Shown here: positions 11,476 through 20,611 of the stretch, piece by piece
Numbering within the stretch: position 1 is the stretch's first letter
Layout: every line of letters begins with the position of its first letter
The notes under the pieces: generated by a model
The model's input: only the letters and a program-made list of their open reading frames with translations
What the model was told of the DNA's origin: nothing
Database searches by the model: none
Translations under genes and position numbers: made by a program
Assembly (NCBI GenBank): GCA_025769875.1
Contig: JAGFNK010000266.1
Coordinates: forward strand, 1-64,000
Reading direction: 5' to 3'
Length of the DNA: 64,000 nucleotides
From: Russula earlei
Taxonomy: Eukaryota; Basidiomycota; Agaricomycetes; Russulales; Russulaceae

Positions 11476-12287
11476 ATGTCCTCCAACGTCAACTCACCTA
11501 CTACCTCTTCCGCTACTCTTGTCCCTACTCCTCCACACTCCCCAGCTCTCATTCCCCTGCCAATCTCCAGAGAACCATCTCCATCCACAGCCGCAACTAT
11601 TAACACTCAACTCTTAGTACGCCGTGCAGCGCGACATGCAGCCATGATAGCGCAAGCTCAAGAACTTTGGCATGAAGAGACCCTACCCACCATACTACGA
11701 GCCTTCGGCAACCGTTCCCCCACCAGAGGAACTAACTCTCCAGTTACCCGCAGCCCATCCTACCATGTCCACTCCCCCTCTCCTGACCCTATCCCTATTC
11801 CCCCTCAACTTGACACACCCATTCCCCAACAACCAATCAATTTAACACTCCTTAACGAGAACTTCATCCCAATACCTCCGCGAGACAATGTCACTCCCCC
11901 ACCTGCTTATACGACACCTATTGCTCCAGGAACAGACACCGCAGCTGAACTACGTGAACTAGGAAATGACTGGATGGAGGGAACTCTGGGACTTGACATA
12001 CTGATCCCCGACCCTGGTAATGAAGACAACAGGATTCCCCCACGATTCATCCTACCAGATCTGACCAATGGATTCCCATCAGTCACTGCGACGTACGGCC
12101 CTGGATGCCCTACTCATCGAATCTCAATCCGAGCTCATGCAGACCCCAATCCTCGTCCCCTCCTTACCACGAAAGATGCCTTCCTATTCCAAGAAGGACT
12201 CAGACATACCAAGGCTGTCGATGAAGCCCTCACCTTCGAACAAGATCTGTCCCTCGAAGCTGAAGTCCTTCGATATCGTTTCGCTAT
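11476..12287 (+). pseudogene. Beta third ORF (ORF3), N-terminal part, split by fold-back element
   Basis: A separate ORF starting about 55 bp after the integrase stop and in another frame. It begins with a Ser/Pro/Thr-rich stretch (MSSNVNSPTT...), then an arginine/alanine-rich helix-like segment, then more proline-rich sequence, then a conserved region (WMEGTLGLDILIPDPGNED). It stays open for about 270 codons until the palindrome at 12290. The remainder (about 148 codons) is at 16170-16612. The copy at 23916-25176 confirms that both pieces belong to one protein of about 418 residues. The family is not recognised. Expression would need its own start, such as reinitiation or a spliced or internal transcript. 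Confidence 0.8.
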
Positions 12288-12289
12288 TA

Positions 12290-14027
12290 CTGTCGTTTTC
12301 ACGTGACCTTGCACTTGCCATTTTTGGATGTCATTTCGAGTGCGAAAATAAAACTGCTATATCTCAACAGTTTCTCAACAGATTGCCTTGAAACTTTGAC
12401 AGTAGAACCTTATATGTTGTATCTAGGTGCAGCTAAAATATGGGAGCCTAATATCTAGTTCTTGAAATGTCGATTTTCGGGTGGTGACATGAGTGCAAAA
12501 CTTTGAACTGCCATATCTCAACTGTTTCTGAACCGATTGACTTGAAACTTCGACAGTGGGATCCCATGTACTGTATCTAGGTGCAGCCCAAGAGTTGGGG
12601 TCTGATTCTTAGGTTTTGAAGTTTCGGTTTTTGGGTGTGATCTGAGTTCGAAATTTCAATCTGCCATATCTCAACCGTTTCTCAATAGATTGCCTTGAAA
12701 CGTGGACAGTGGGACCTTATATACTGTATCTAGGTGCAGCGAAAATATGGGAGCCTAATATTCAGTTTTTGAAGTTTCAAGTTTTGGGTGCAGAGCTGCG
12801 TGCGAAATTTCGTACTGCCATGTCTCAACCATTTCTCAATGGATTGTCTTGAAACTTGGACAGTGGAACCTCATGCACTGTAGCTAGATGTTTCACTCGT
12901 TGGATGTTCACGTTTTGGGGTGCCAACCCCAAGCATGATAATATTACATTATCCCTACAGCTGAATCCATCCATCCATGATATGATATGACTATTACAAC
13001 TGTACCGCGTGAGAAGGGCACACTTAAGTTCATGGGGCTGGACAAGGACTGAGGGAAGAGTGAAAGAGACAAAATTGAAATGATGACGCGAGGCGTGCGT
13101 CGAGGCAGCAATAGGCATCGGCACGGGTACATGTGCGTGTAGCTTCTTCAGTGAGTCTTCGGCCTCGCGCGCGCGTGGTCACATCGTCGCAAAAGGGGGT
13201 GTGCACGTTCTGAGGTGTTGCCATGCGTTGGAACGCGGGCACAGTGCGGGGAAGCAGGAGGGAGGAGTGTGCTTGCGTCGTGTGTCAAATGTGTCGTCGC
13301 GACGTGGTGTTGCCAGGCGTCGGCCGTGTTGCTGATATTGGTGCTGCTGCTGTTGTTGTTGTCGTTGATCCTGGTGCTGCTGTCATGGCAGAGGCTGAGG
13401 CGTGGTCGTTTGAGGCAATGGGGTGGCGAGAGGCAAGGGCGTAGGCGATGGCGTTATGGAAAAGCGTGAGCGTCTGAGGGGGTGACTTGCGTGTTGCTCG
13501 TGCTGTCATCTTGTGGGCGTGGCGACGAGGTCTTCGCCACTGCAGGTGATGGCAGCGCTCGTGGGTGAGGTTGTACGTATGGATGGGGATGCGGTGGAAG
13601 GGGAGGAGTGGTGCGGCGTGGTGCTTGCATCGGCGACTTCTCCTGTGGCGACATCGTGGTGGCGGCTGGTGATCTTTCTGCGGGGCAGCGTCGAGGTAAT
13701 GATGGGCGATGCTGGACGTGCGGGAACCGCAGGGACGACGGGAGCGGGCGATGTGAAGGCGTGACATTTCGGCAACCGTACCCGCTGTTACGGGGCAGGG
13801 TGGGGAACGCGGCGGCGTGGGTTTTGCCTGGAGTCGCGTAGAAGCGCGGCTGTGTGCGCGCATACGTTGGGCAGCAGAGAGGTGATGTCGTGCCGGGCGG
13901 GAGAGCGGGTAAACGCGCGCACGCACCGAGGGGGTCCAGGGGGCGTGATCCATTCGTCGTGAAGGGAAGTAGGATGTTCACATCCTCAGAAAGTGCCGAA
14001 GAGTGTCCTGCCGGTGAGAAGGGACGA
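12290..14027 (+). repeat. Left arm of the fold-back element
   Basis: The outer 600 bp or so is AT-rich and built of four subterminal repeats. The inner 900 bp or so (from about 13100) is GC-rich and ends GGTGAGAAGGGACGA at the spacer. The long frames in the GC-rich part (for example 13285-13953 minus) are low-complexity proline, arginine and serine sequence with no recognised domain, so they are not called as genes. Confidence 0.93.
12353..12870 (+). repeat. Four tandem subterminal repeats of about 154 bp (left arm)
   Basis: Units begin CTGC(C/T)ATATCTCAAC at 12353, 12508, 12661 and 12815 (spacings 155, 153 and 154). Each contains TTGAAAC, ACAGT(A/G)G and, except in the last diverged unit, CTAGGTGCAGC blocks. 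The same four are mirrored in the right arm (about 15588-16104). Subterminal repeat arrays often hold transposase binding sites. Confidence 0.85.
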
Positions 14028-14429
14028 GCGCGACGTGTCCACAGCGACGTCGCTCAGAGGTGCCTTGGACTCCGATGTTGAGGATGCAAGAAGTAGACCT
14101 GTCTCTTCAAAGGTCTCCCGGATTGCCATCATTTGATACAAATCATCCTGCTTCCTGTTGCGGTTGCCTCCAGGAGAGACCTGGGTGATACGGACTGTGG
14201 GTGGGATCAGCCAAAGGTACGCGCACGATGTCACCACCACTTGGATAAGCAATACGTAGATTCAAATAGTGTGAGAATGTGCGAGTAAGCACTCCAAGTG
14301 CTAGCATGCACAAGCGGAAAGAAAATCCGGAACCGCGATTGCGAATACGAGACTACAGATAGGAAAACAAGAGAGAGACAAGCGATCCGACTTATTCCTA
14401 CATAGGTCCCCTGGTGCTTTTCTTATAGT
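14028..14429 (-). pseudogene. Captured Nudix hydrolase gene fragment in the palindrome spacer
   Basis: On the minus strand (about 14230 down to 14040) the spacer encodes VSPGGNRNRKQDD...MAIRETFEETGLLLAS, a Nudix box (REtfEEtGl core) preceded by the PGG block. This layout resembles the NUDT19-like branch, where extra residues separate PGG from RETFEE. A probable 40-50 nt intron (GTACCTTTGG...ATCACCCAG) lies just upstream, so the fragment came from genomic DNA rather than mRNA. Only one partial exon plus intron edge is present, so no working enzyme can be made. The other half of the spacer (14250-14429) is unassigned. Confidence 0.65.
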
Positions 14430-16167
14430 TCGTCCCTTCTCACCGGCAGGACACTCTTCGGCACTTTCTGAGGATGTGAACATCCTACTTCCCTTCACGA
14501 CGAATGGATCACGCCCCCTGGACCCCCTCGGTGCGTGCGCGCGTTTACCCGCTCTCCCGCCCGGCACGACATCACCTCTCTGCTGCCCAACGTATGCGCG
14601 CACACAGCCGCGCTTCTACGCGACTCCAGGCAAAACCCACGCCGCCGCGTTCCCCACCCTGCCCCGTAACAGCGGGTACGGTTGCCGAAATGTCACGCCT
14701 TCACATCGCCCGCTCCCGTCGTCCCTGCGGTTCCCGCACGTCCAGCATCGCCCATCATTACCTCGACGCTGCCCCGCAGAAAGATCACCAGCCGCCACCA
14801 CGATGTCGCCACAGGAGAAGTCGCCGATGCAAGCACCACGCCGCACCACTCCTCCCCTTCCACCGCATCCCCATCCATACGTACAACCTCACCCACGAGC
14901 GCTGCCATCACCTGCAGTGGCGAAGACCTCGTCGCCACGCCCACAAGATGACAGCACGAGCAACACGCAAGTCACCCCCTCAGACGCTCACGCTTTTCCA
15001 TAACGCCATCGCCTACGCCCTTGCCTCTCGCCACCCCATTGCCTCAAACGACCACGCCTCAGCCTCTGCCATGACAGCAGCACCAGGATCAACGACAACA
15101 ACAACAGCAGCAGCACCAATATCAGCAACACGGCCGACGCCTGGCAACACCACGTCGCGACGACACATTTGACACACGACGCAAGCACACTCCTCCCTCC
15201 TGCTTCCCCGCACTGTGCCCGCGTTCCAACGCATGGCAACACCTCAGAACGTGCACACCCCCTTTTGCGACGATGTGACCACGCGCGCGCGAGGCCGAAG
15301 ACTCACTGAAGAAGCTACACGCACATGTACCCGTGCCGATGCCTATTGCTGCCTCGACGCACGCCTCGCGTCATCATTTCAATTTTGTCTCTTTCACTCT
15401 TCCCTCAGTCCTTGTCCAGCCCCATGAACTTAAGTGTGCCCTTCTCACGCGGTACAGTTGTAATAGTCATATCATATCATGGATGGATGGATTCAGCTGT
15501 AGGGATAATGTAATATTATCATGCTTGGGGTTGGCACCCCAAAACGTGAACATCCAACGAGTGAAACATCTAGCTACAGTGCATGAGGTTCCACTGTCCA
15601 AGTTTCAAGACAATCCATTGAGAAATGGTTGAGACATGGCAGTACGAAATTTCGCACGCAGCTCTGCACCCAAAACTTGAAACTTCAAAAACTGAATATT
15701 AGGCTCCCATATTTTCGCTGCACCTAGATACAGTATATAAGGTCCCACTGTCCACGTTTCAAGGCAATCTATTGAGAAACGGTTGAGATATGGCAGATTG
15801 AAATTTCGAACTCAGATCACACCCAAAAACCGAAACTTCAAAAACTAAGAATCAGACCCCAACTCTTGGGCTGCACCTAGATACAGTACATGGGATCCCA
15901 CTGTCGAAGTTTCAAGTCAATCGGTTCAGAAACAGTTGAGATATGGCAGTTCAAAGTTTTGCACTCATGTCACCACCCGAAAATCGACATTTCAAGAACT
16001 AGATATTAGGCTCCCATATTTTAGCTGCACCTAGATACAACATATAAGGTTCTACTGTCAAAGTTTCAAGGCAATCTGTTGAGAAACTGTTGAGATATAG
16101 CAGTTTTATTTTCGCACTCGAAATGACATCCAAAAATGGCAAGTGCAAGGTCACGTGAAAACGACAG
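14430..16167 (-). repeat. Right arm of the fold-back element
   Basis: Exact mirror of 12290-14027: a position x in the left arm pairs with 28457 minus x. It includes the mirrored subterminal repeats at about 15588-16104. Confidence 0.93.
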
Positions 16168-16169
16168 TA

Positions 16170-16612
16170 AAAGAGCGCGACAAATGGCCAATCAACTTGT
16201 AACGGCTAGAGGACGTTACCACGACATGCTATGGGAGATTCGAGATAGTGAGGTCAAATTAGCCAGAGCTAACGCCAAGACCCAACTCGAACCTAGAATC
16301 CTGTTCCAATCCATGCCACAGCTGACCGAACAAGAACACAAGGATGCCAAAGAAGCGATCATGGACCCCTGGTACCAGTTCTCTCCCCGTACCTCCGACA
16401 AATGCTCCTGGTGTCTCAATGGGGGACACGATACCGTCGATTGCCCCAAGATTACCACCTGCGTTCTCTGCAACCGTCATGGACATAAAGCCGACTTCTG
16501 TAGGACCCCACACCGATGCTGCAAAGCACACAAAATATGCCGAGTTCCACGAGACCAACTCCACTATCATACCCATCGTTGTGTCTCTAACATCTATCCC
16601 TATACAGGTTAG
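16170..16612 (+). pseudogene. Beta ORF3, C-terminal part with two zinc knuckles
   Basis: This continues the ORF3 reading frame after the fold-back insertion. A helical, charged stretch (RARQMANQLVTARGRYHDMLW) is followed by two CCHC knuckles, CSWCLNGGHDTVDC and CVLCNRHGHKADFC. A Cys/His-rich tail ends at TAG 16610-16612. CCHC knuckles normally bind single-stranded nucleic acid in Gag, and a second pair after integrase is unusual. The palindrome separates this exon-like piece from its N-terminal part. Confidence 0.85.
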
Positions 16613-16616
16613 ACCT

Positions 16617-16630
16617 TAACAAGGGGGTAA
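16617..16630 (+). promoter_or_regulatory. Polypurine tract of Beta element 1
   Basis: The sequence AACAAGGGGGTAA directly precedes the 3' LTR. It is the expected primer for plus-strand DNA synthesis and is identical in element 2 at about 25182-25194. Confidence 0.75.
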
Positions 16631-17124
16631 TGTCACAAGAACCGGTACATCAGACCGGACTGGCAACCGGACAAGCCTACCCGGACAGACCTCAAATTTC
16701 CCGTGTGTTTCATGACTCTTTCATAGCCTCATGCATACCAGACGTTTCTTGCATGTTCTAGTTCGATCACCTCGCCTCTACCTCACGAATACTATTTGAT
16801 ATAGTATTTAGCATGTATATAAGACCGTCGTTTGACGAGGACAAGCCCTAAGCTTGTTCTCCTGTGAAATATCACTGGATTTCGAACTTCAGGACTTGTA
16901 GGCTTGCAAGACATCAAGCATATTGTCTGAAACCTTTCCTGCTCATAAGTCTTCTTAATGCGAAGACTTATTCGCAGTCCCCCTTTTTCGTGGAACATAT
17001 TTGCCTTGGCAATATCGTCTCCGAGATCCCCGAAACTCGCAAGGACCTAGTGTCTCGCTCGACTCGCTGTGCTCGTCTCGTGCATGAACTGATTTGTCAA
17101 CGATACCGCCCCCAGTCGGTGACA
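16631..17124 (+). repeat. 3' LTR of Beta element 1
   Basis: 494 bp, TGTCACAAG...GGTGACA, complete. It contains TATATAAG followed about 34 bp downstream by the AAGCTTGTTCT transcript-start box. It is followed by the CCCAG target duplication. Confidence 0.93.
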
Positions 17125-17129
17125 CCCAG

Positions 17130-17482
17130 TTCTTTGTAATTGACCCTGTACATTGTATATAAGCCCCAATGAGGTATGGCAGTCGTCAGACTGTCCATTT
17201 GTGATACTCTCATCTTCCTGGGTACTCCCCTGCGACCACTCAGTCTAAAGTCCTCCCTCATCCTCAAGGTACTCTTCAACGACTGCCTTGTTTAAAGCCC
17301 CTCATTGCACTGGCCTCTACTCTTCACCTCTGCCTCTTGCAACACATACCAGTCCCCATCTGGTATCTTCTAGTCGTTTGGCTCGTCCTCCTGTTCAATG
17401 CCGTTTATGCCGCGTACTGTCTGTTCCGACCCTTGCCCACCTGCTCCTGAGTCCTTAGTGATCAGCAGTATGTGTCTTGACA
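17130..17482 (+). repeat. Solo Gamma LTR, right half
   Basis: This resumes the LTR interrupted at 6130 (TTCTTTGTAATTGACCC...) and ends GTCTTGACA, followed by ATATC (17483-17487), which repeats 5651-5655. It contains the Gamma TATATAAG box and the CAGACTGTCCATTTG start box. Confidence 0.92.
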
Positions 17483-17487
17483 ATATC

Positions 17488-17832
17488 CTTGCATGCAACC
17501 ACCCTCTGGCTCATCTATCACTGTAACTACCAAAAGGCCACCATCAGTATGTCCAGTCATCTAATGAGCTCCTTTGAAGGCTTCTCCATTTTTTTTAATA
17601 TATATTCACACTCAACATGTAATGTGCATAAGATTTGGAAGAGTTTCCCTATATGGAAATGTGAGTTTGGGGGGAGAGGAAGGACAGGTCATCTTTGCAC
17701 CCCATGTCAATTGCTGATTAAGTTGAGTTGAGGCTAAGTGAGTCACTGGCTCATCACTTGAATTAGGCAATCATCAGGAAAAAATGAAAAGGCTATGTAG
17801 CACTATATAGCTACCATAGCATGTGTAGCTAC
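17488..17832. other. Unassigned 345 bp
   Basis: AT-rich sequence between the Gamma LTR and repeat G. It continues the DNA left of 5656, since the Gamma LTR was inserted between them. No coding or repeat signal was recognised. Confidence 0.5.
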
Positions 17833-18286
17833 TGTCACGGTAACAAGCCGTGTCAGTTCTCAAGCCTGAAGTCGAGTTGATAGTAAAGTGCTTTTCAAGA
17901 AATGGGCTGGTTCCCATTGTAATGAATAAGGATCCCTGCAGCAGTCAAAGTGTTTTATGCTAAGCAGGTTATGGCCAATAGACCCTTCCTAGTACAACTT
18001 GGTCCATTGAGAAGCTAGGGTAAGTTTGTAATGGGATAGACTAGGGTTGGTTCCACTAGCTATATGTGTTCAAGTCCATCATAGACCTTGAACACGCAGA
18101 GAGAGGAAGGTATGTCTTGAAGGAGGAGAGCTCTTCTCAGTAGAGTGAAGAGAGACTCTTAGGGGAGAAAGGGAGAGGCAAAGAGTAGATGGTGGATGGT
18201 GTGTGTGTGTGAAGAGTTGATGAAATGCAGAGGTGGATGTGGTTTGAGGATTAGGAGTTGTGTGGGTTGTAGGTGAATATGTTTGG
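17833..18286 (+). repeat. Repeat G (LTR-like), left part, interrupted by Beta element 2
   Basis: Begins TGTCACGGTAACAAGCCGTG. Its first 220 bp or so match, inverted, the fragment at 28222-28435. It is cut by the Beta element at TTTGG and may continue after 25696. A GT microsatellite lies near 18200. The class is uncertain. The TGTCAC terminus suggests an LTR. Confidence 0.6.
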
Positions 18287-18783
18287 TGTCACAAGAACCG
18301 GTAAAATCGGACCGGACCGGCAACCAGATAAAGCCTACCCAGACATGTCTCAAGTTTCCTACATGTTTTATGACTCTTCCACAGCCTCGTGCATACCAGA
18401 CGTTTCCTGCGTGTTCCAGTTCGATCACCTCGCTTCTACCTCATGAATACTATTTGATATAGTATTTAGCATGTATATAAGACCGCCGTTTGATGAGGAC
18501 AAGCCCTAAGCTTGTTCTCTTGTGAAATATCACTGGATTTCGAACTTCAGGACTTGTAGGCTTGCAAGACATCAAGCATATTGTCTGAAACCTCCTCTAC
18601 TCATAAGTCTTCTCAACGCGAAGACTTATTCATAGTTTCCCTTCTCCACGGAACATATTTGCCTTGGCAATATCGTCTCCGAAATCCCCGAAACTCGCGA
18701 GGACTTAGTGTCTCGCTCAAACTCGCTGCGCTCGTCTCGTGCGTGAACTGATTTGTCAGCGACACCGCCCCCAGTTGGTGACA
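18287..18783 (+). repeat. 5' LTR of Beta element 2
   Basis: 497 bp, TGTCACAAGAACCGG...GGTGACA, same length as the 3' LTR at 25195-25691. It contains the promoter elements annotated separately. Confidence 0.95.
18474..18518 (+). promoter_or_regulatory. Beta LTR core promoter and transcript-start box
   Basis: TATATAA at 18474-18480 is followed 34 bp later by AAGCTTGTTCT (18508-18518), whose exact complement is the primer-binding site at 18786-18796. By analogy with Tf1, transcription should start at or very near 18508. Confidence 0.7.
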
Positions 18784-18785
18784 TT

Positions 18786-18796
18786 AGAACAAGCTT
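18786..18796 (+). promoter_or_regulatory. Self-priming primer-binding site, Beta element 2
   Basis: AGAACAAGCTT, two bases after the LTR end, is the perfect 11-base reverse complement of the predicted transcript start at 18508-18518. I noticed no convincing tRNA 3'-end match here. This is the Tf1/sushi hallmark. Confidence 0.75.
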
Positions 18797-18863
18797 TCCC
18801 TCGAACCCCTGACCCCAAACGTGTACACACGCATCCACCCCCGAATACAATGATTTTTGAAAA

Positions 18864-20549
18864 ATGACTTCCATGGCCAGAGACTGGAGGTTCAAAGGAC
18901 AAGGAAAACCTACAGAAGAAGGACTAAAGAAACTCAAGTGTCCCTTCAAACTGAACCCAGACCTCGACGACGCACTTGTCCCCGAGGCCTTTAGAGAAAA
19001 TGCTCACTTCCTCAGAGTAGGAATAAACAGTGTACCCTGGACTGGGTACTATGCTTATTATAGGAAGGCCAAAGTAGGCCTTGGAACCCTCTATGGCGTA
19101 TGGTTCAAAATTCGACACCGCGAAGATTACTTCGAGGCCTACCGCGTCGCACGCCCGGCTCTCGGACTAACCTTTGACCCCCTCAAAGGTCTTGATATGG
19201 AACAGCTTATCAAATCAGGAGAACCAATTCCTAACTCGAAGAACCTGTCTCGCGCCCCGACCCCTGGACCCGCACCCACTGAACCTATGGAACAAGAACC
19301 ACAAACCACAACACAAGTTTTCGTTGCGGCTGACGAACCAGAAGAACCACCAGCACAGATACCTCAACAACTCGCGTCATCCAGAATGGCGCAGGCGTAC
19401 CCACGCCCATCCCTGTTCCAAGGCTTCAAGGGACGCGAAAGACGACCTCCGAGCCCAGACCCCGATGACTACGATGCATACGCCATGTACGACTGCGACA
19501 CACGCCCCTCCAACAACAGTAAACTCAAAGGCATCCCACCCAAGGCCTTCAACGGCGATCGTGCACACACTCATGCATTCCTCACCGCATTTCAACGTTT
19601 TATGAGGATGAATTTTGACAGCAAAATTGCTCAAAACCCCATTAAGAAATGCGCCTACTTCTTATCGTTGATGGAAGGACCTCATGTCAACGGTTGGGTC
19701 GAAGCTATGGACGAATGGCTTGAAAAAGTTATGCTCAATCTGGAAGAAATCCCCTTTGGCCTCACTGCCTGGCAAGCCATGGAGCAACAATTCAAACGAG
19801 CATTTACCGATTACGCCAAACGCGAACATGCGCAGGATCAACTACGAGAACTCAAAATGAAGGACAACAACTTGGACGAATATATAGCTAACTTCGAACT
19901 ACTAGCTCGACGAGGGTCTCTACACACAGATGACCCAATGGTCATGCGTCTATTCGCATGTGGCCTCCCCAAACCATTGGTAGAAGCAATCATCAGTCAG
20001 GAAGATCCAACCACCTTCCAAGAGTGGATGTCCGGCGCCCAGAAGCAACATCGCATTTGGATGTGTAAACGTGCAGTCCTCACCAATCATGCCAACACGC
20101 ATAATCACAACGCAAATCCGAATCACCCCTGGGCCCATCTCTCCACCTGGGGAACATGCGGCAGCAATAACGCCACCGCACCACGCGCACGCCTACCACC
20201 TCGCAACCCAAACGCAATGGATACTAGCGCGGGCGCAGCATGCAAAGCGATTACCAAAGCTGACAAGGAAAAACATTGCGCCGAAGGCAGATGTTTTCAT
20301 TGCTCAAAACAAGGACACCTTGCTAGAGCCTGCCCCACGAAACCCAAACGCGAACTGACATGCGCACGCACAGCGGAGGTAACTACCACCACATCCGAAT
20401 CCTCCGTTGTCGAGATTATTGAAGAAAGTGCAACGGCCAAAGTCGCGAAGGCCGCCAAAGCCCTTTCAAAAGAAGAAAGAGAAGAATTCATTAGAATGTT
20501 GACTGAAGAAGCCGATAACGACGAAGAAAAGGATTTTTCGGATGCCTGA
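18864..20549 (+). CDS. gag: Gag of Beta element 2 (561 aa, intact)
   Basis: The first ATG after the primer site opens an uninterrupted 561-codon frame. Residues 1-110 are a basic N-terminal region. About 110-200 is proline and glutamine-rich. About 200-400 is the retrotransposon-gag capsid-like fold (AHTHAFLTAFQRFMRMNFD, WQAMEQQFKRAFTDYA, FELLARRGSLHTDD). One CCHC knuckle, CFHCSKQGHLARAC, lies near residue 480, followed by an acidic Ala/Glu-rich tail. It should assemble virus-like particles in the cytoplasm and bind element RNA through the knuckle. The 3' end overlaps the pol frame by a -1 register. Confidence 0.95.
   Translation: MTSMARDWRFKGQGKPTEEGLKKLKCPFKLNPDLDDALVPEAFRENAHFLRVGINSVPWTGYYAYYRKAKVGLGTLYGVWFKIRHREDYFEAYRVARPALGLTFDPLKGLDMEQLIKSGEPIPNSKNLSRAPTPGPAPTEPMEQEPQTTTQVFVAADEPEEPPAQIPQQLASSRMAQAYPRPSLFQGFKGRERRPPSPDPDDYDAYAMYDCDTRPSNNSKLKGIPPKAFNGDRAHTHAFLTAFQRFMRMNFDSKIAQNPIKKCAYFLSLMEGPHVNGWVEAMDEWLEKVMLNLEEIPFGLTAWQAMEQQFKRAFTDYAKREHAQDQLRELKMKDNNLDEYIANFELLARRGSLHTDDPMVMRLFACGLPKPLVEAIISQEDPTTFQEWMSGAQKQHRIWMCKRAVLTNHANTHNHNANPNHPWAHLSTWGTCGSNNATAPRARLPPRNPNAMDTSAGAACKAITKADKEKHCAEGRCFHCSKQGHLARACPTKPKRELTCARTAEVTTTTSESSVVEIIEESATAKVAKAAKALSKEEREEFIRMLTEEADNDEEKDFSDA
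20534..20540 (+). promoter_or_regulatory. Degraded gag-pol frameshift site of Beta element 2
   Basis: Position-equivalent to the slippery heptamer of element 1 but reads T TTT TCG. The pol frame is open in -1 from here to the ATG at 20612, so a shift would still give Gag-Pol, but less efficient pairing is expected. Confidence 0.4.
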
Positions 20550-20611
20550 GCATATCGGCGATTGCTTGGGCCTTAGGTACCAATGTACATAAAGTTATAA
20601 AAAGAAAGTCA

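Larger units (their letters stand above)
12290..16167. mobile_element. Fold-back element with 1738 bp perfect inverted arms
   Basis: Two arms of exactly 1738 bp (12290-14027 and 14430-16167) are reverse complements of each other, with no mismatch or gap found wherever I compared them. Every reading frame in one arm has an identical mirror frame in the other. A 402 bp spacer separates them. The termini read CTGTCGTTTTCACGTGACC and its complement, flanked by TA on both sides (12288-12289, 16168-16169). The uninterrupted ORF3 of element 2 shows this is a clean insertion with a TA duplication. No transposase is recognisable, so it is probably non-autonomous. The TA target fits Tc1/mariner-like mobilisation, but the family is undetermined. 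Confidence 0.93.
6131..17124 (+). mobile_element. Beta family Ty3/gypsy chromovirus, element 1 (carries a fold-back insertion)
   Basis: Flanked by the 5 bp target duplication CCCAG (6126-6130 and 17125-17129) inside a solo Gamma LTR. Order: truncated 5' LTR, gag, protease-RT-RNase H-integrase-chromodomain, a third ORF, polypurine tract, 3' LTR. It is colinear with Beta element 2 (18287-25691) except for two changes. About 150 bp of LTR, the leader and the first 22 or so gag codons are deleted, and a 3878 bp palindrome sits in the third ORF. The loss of primer site and gag start, plus several TGA codons, makes it defective. Confidence 0.95.

Noticed and set aside
14028..14252. A functional Nudix hydrolase gene
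   Set aside because: Only one exon edge with the Nudix box is present, the start is non-ATG, and the frame runs into the repeat arm. It is a captured fragment.
13285..15172. Long mirrored frames (222, 175, 99 codons) in the fold-back arms as protein genes
   Set aside because: They sit in GC-rich DNA with overlapping frames on both strands, are Pro/Arg/Ser/His-rich, and show no domain, intron or start context. The identical mirror frames are a trivial consequence of the palindrome.
5656..17482. Gamma LTR halves as the two LTRs of one element
   Set aside because: They are complementary halves of a single LTR, joined by the CCCAG duplication of Beta element 1, and not two full repeats.
18190..18215. 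The GT repeat near 18200 as a regulatory element
   Set aside because: An ordinary short microsatellite inside repeat G with nothing linking it to a promoter.
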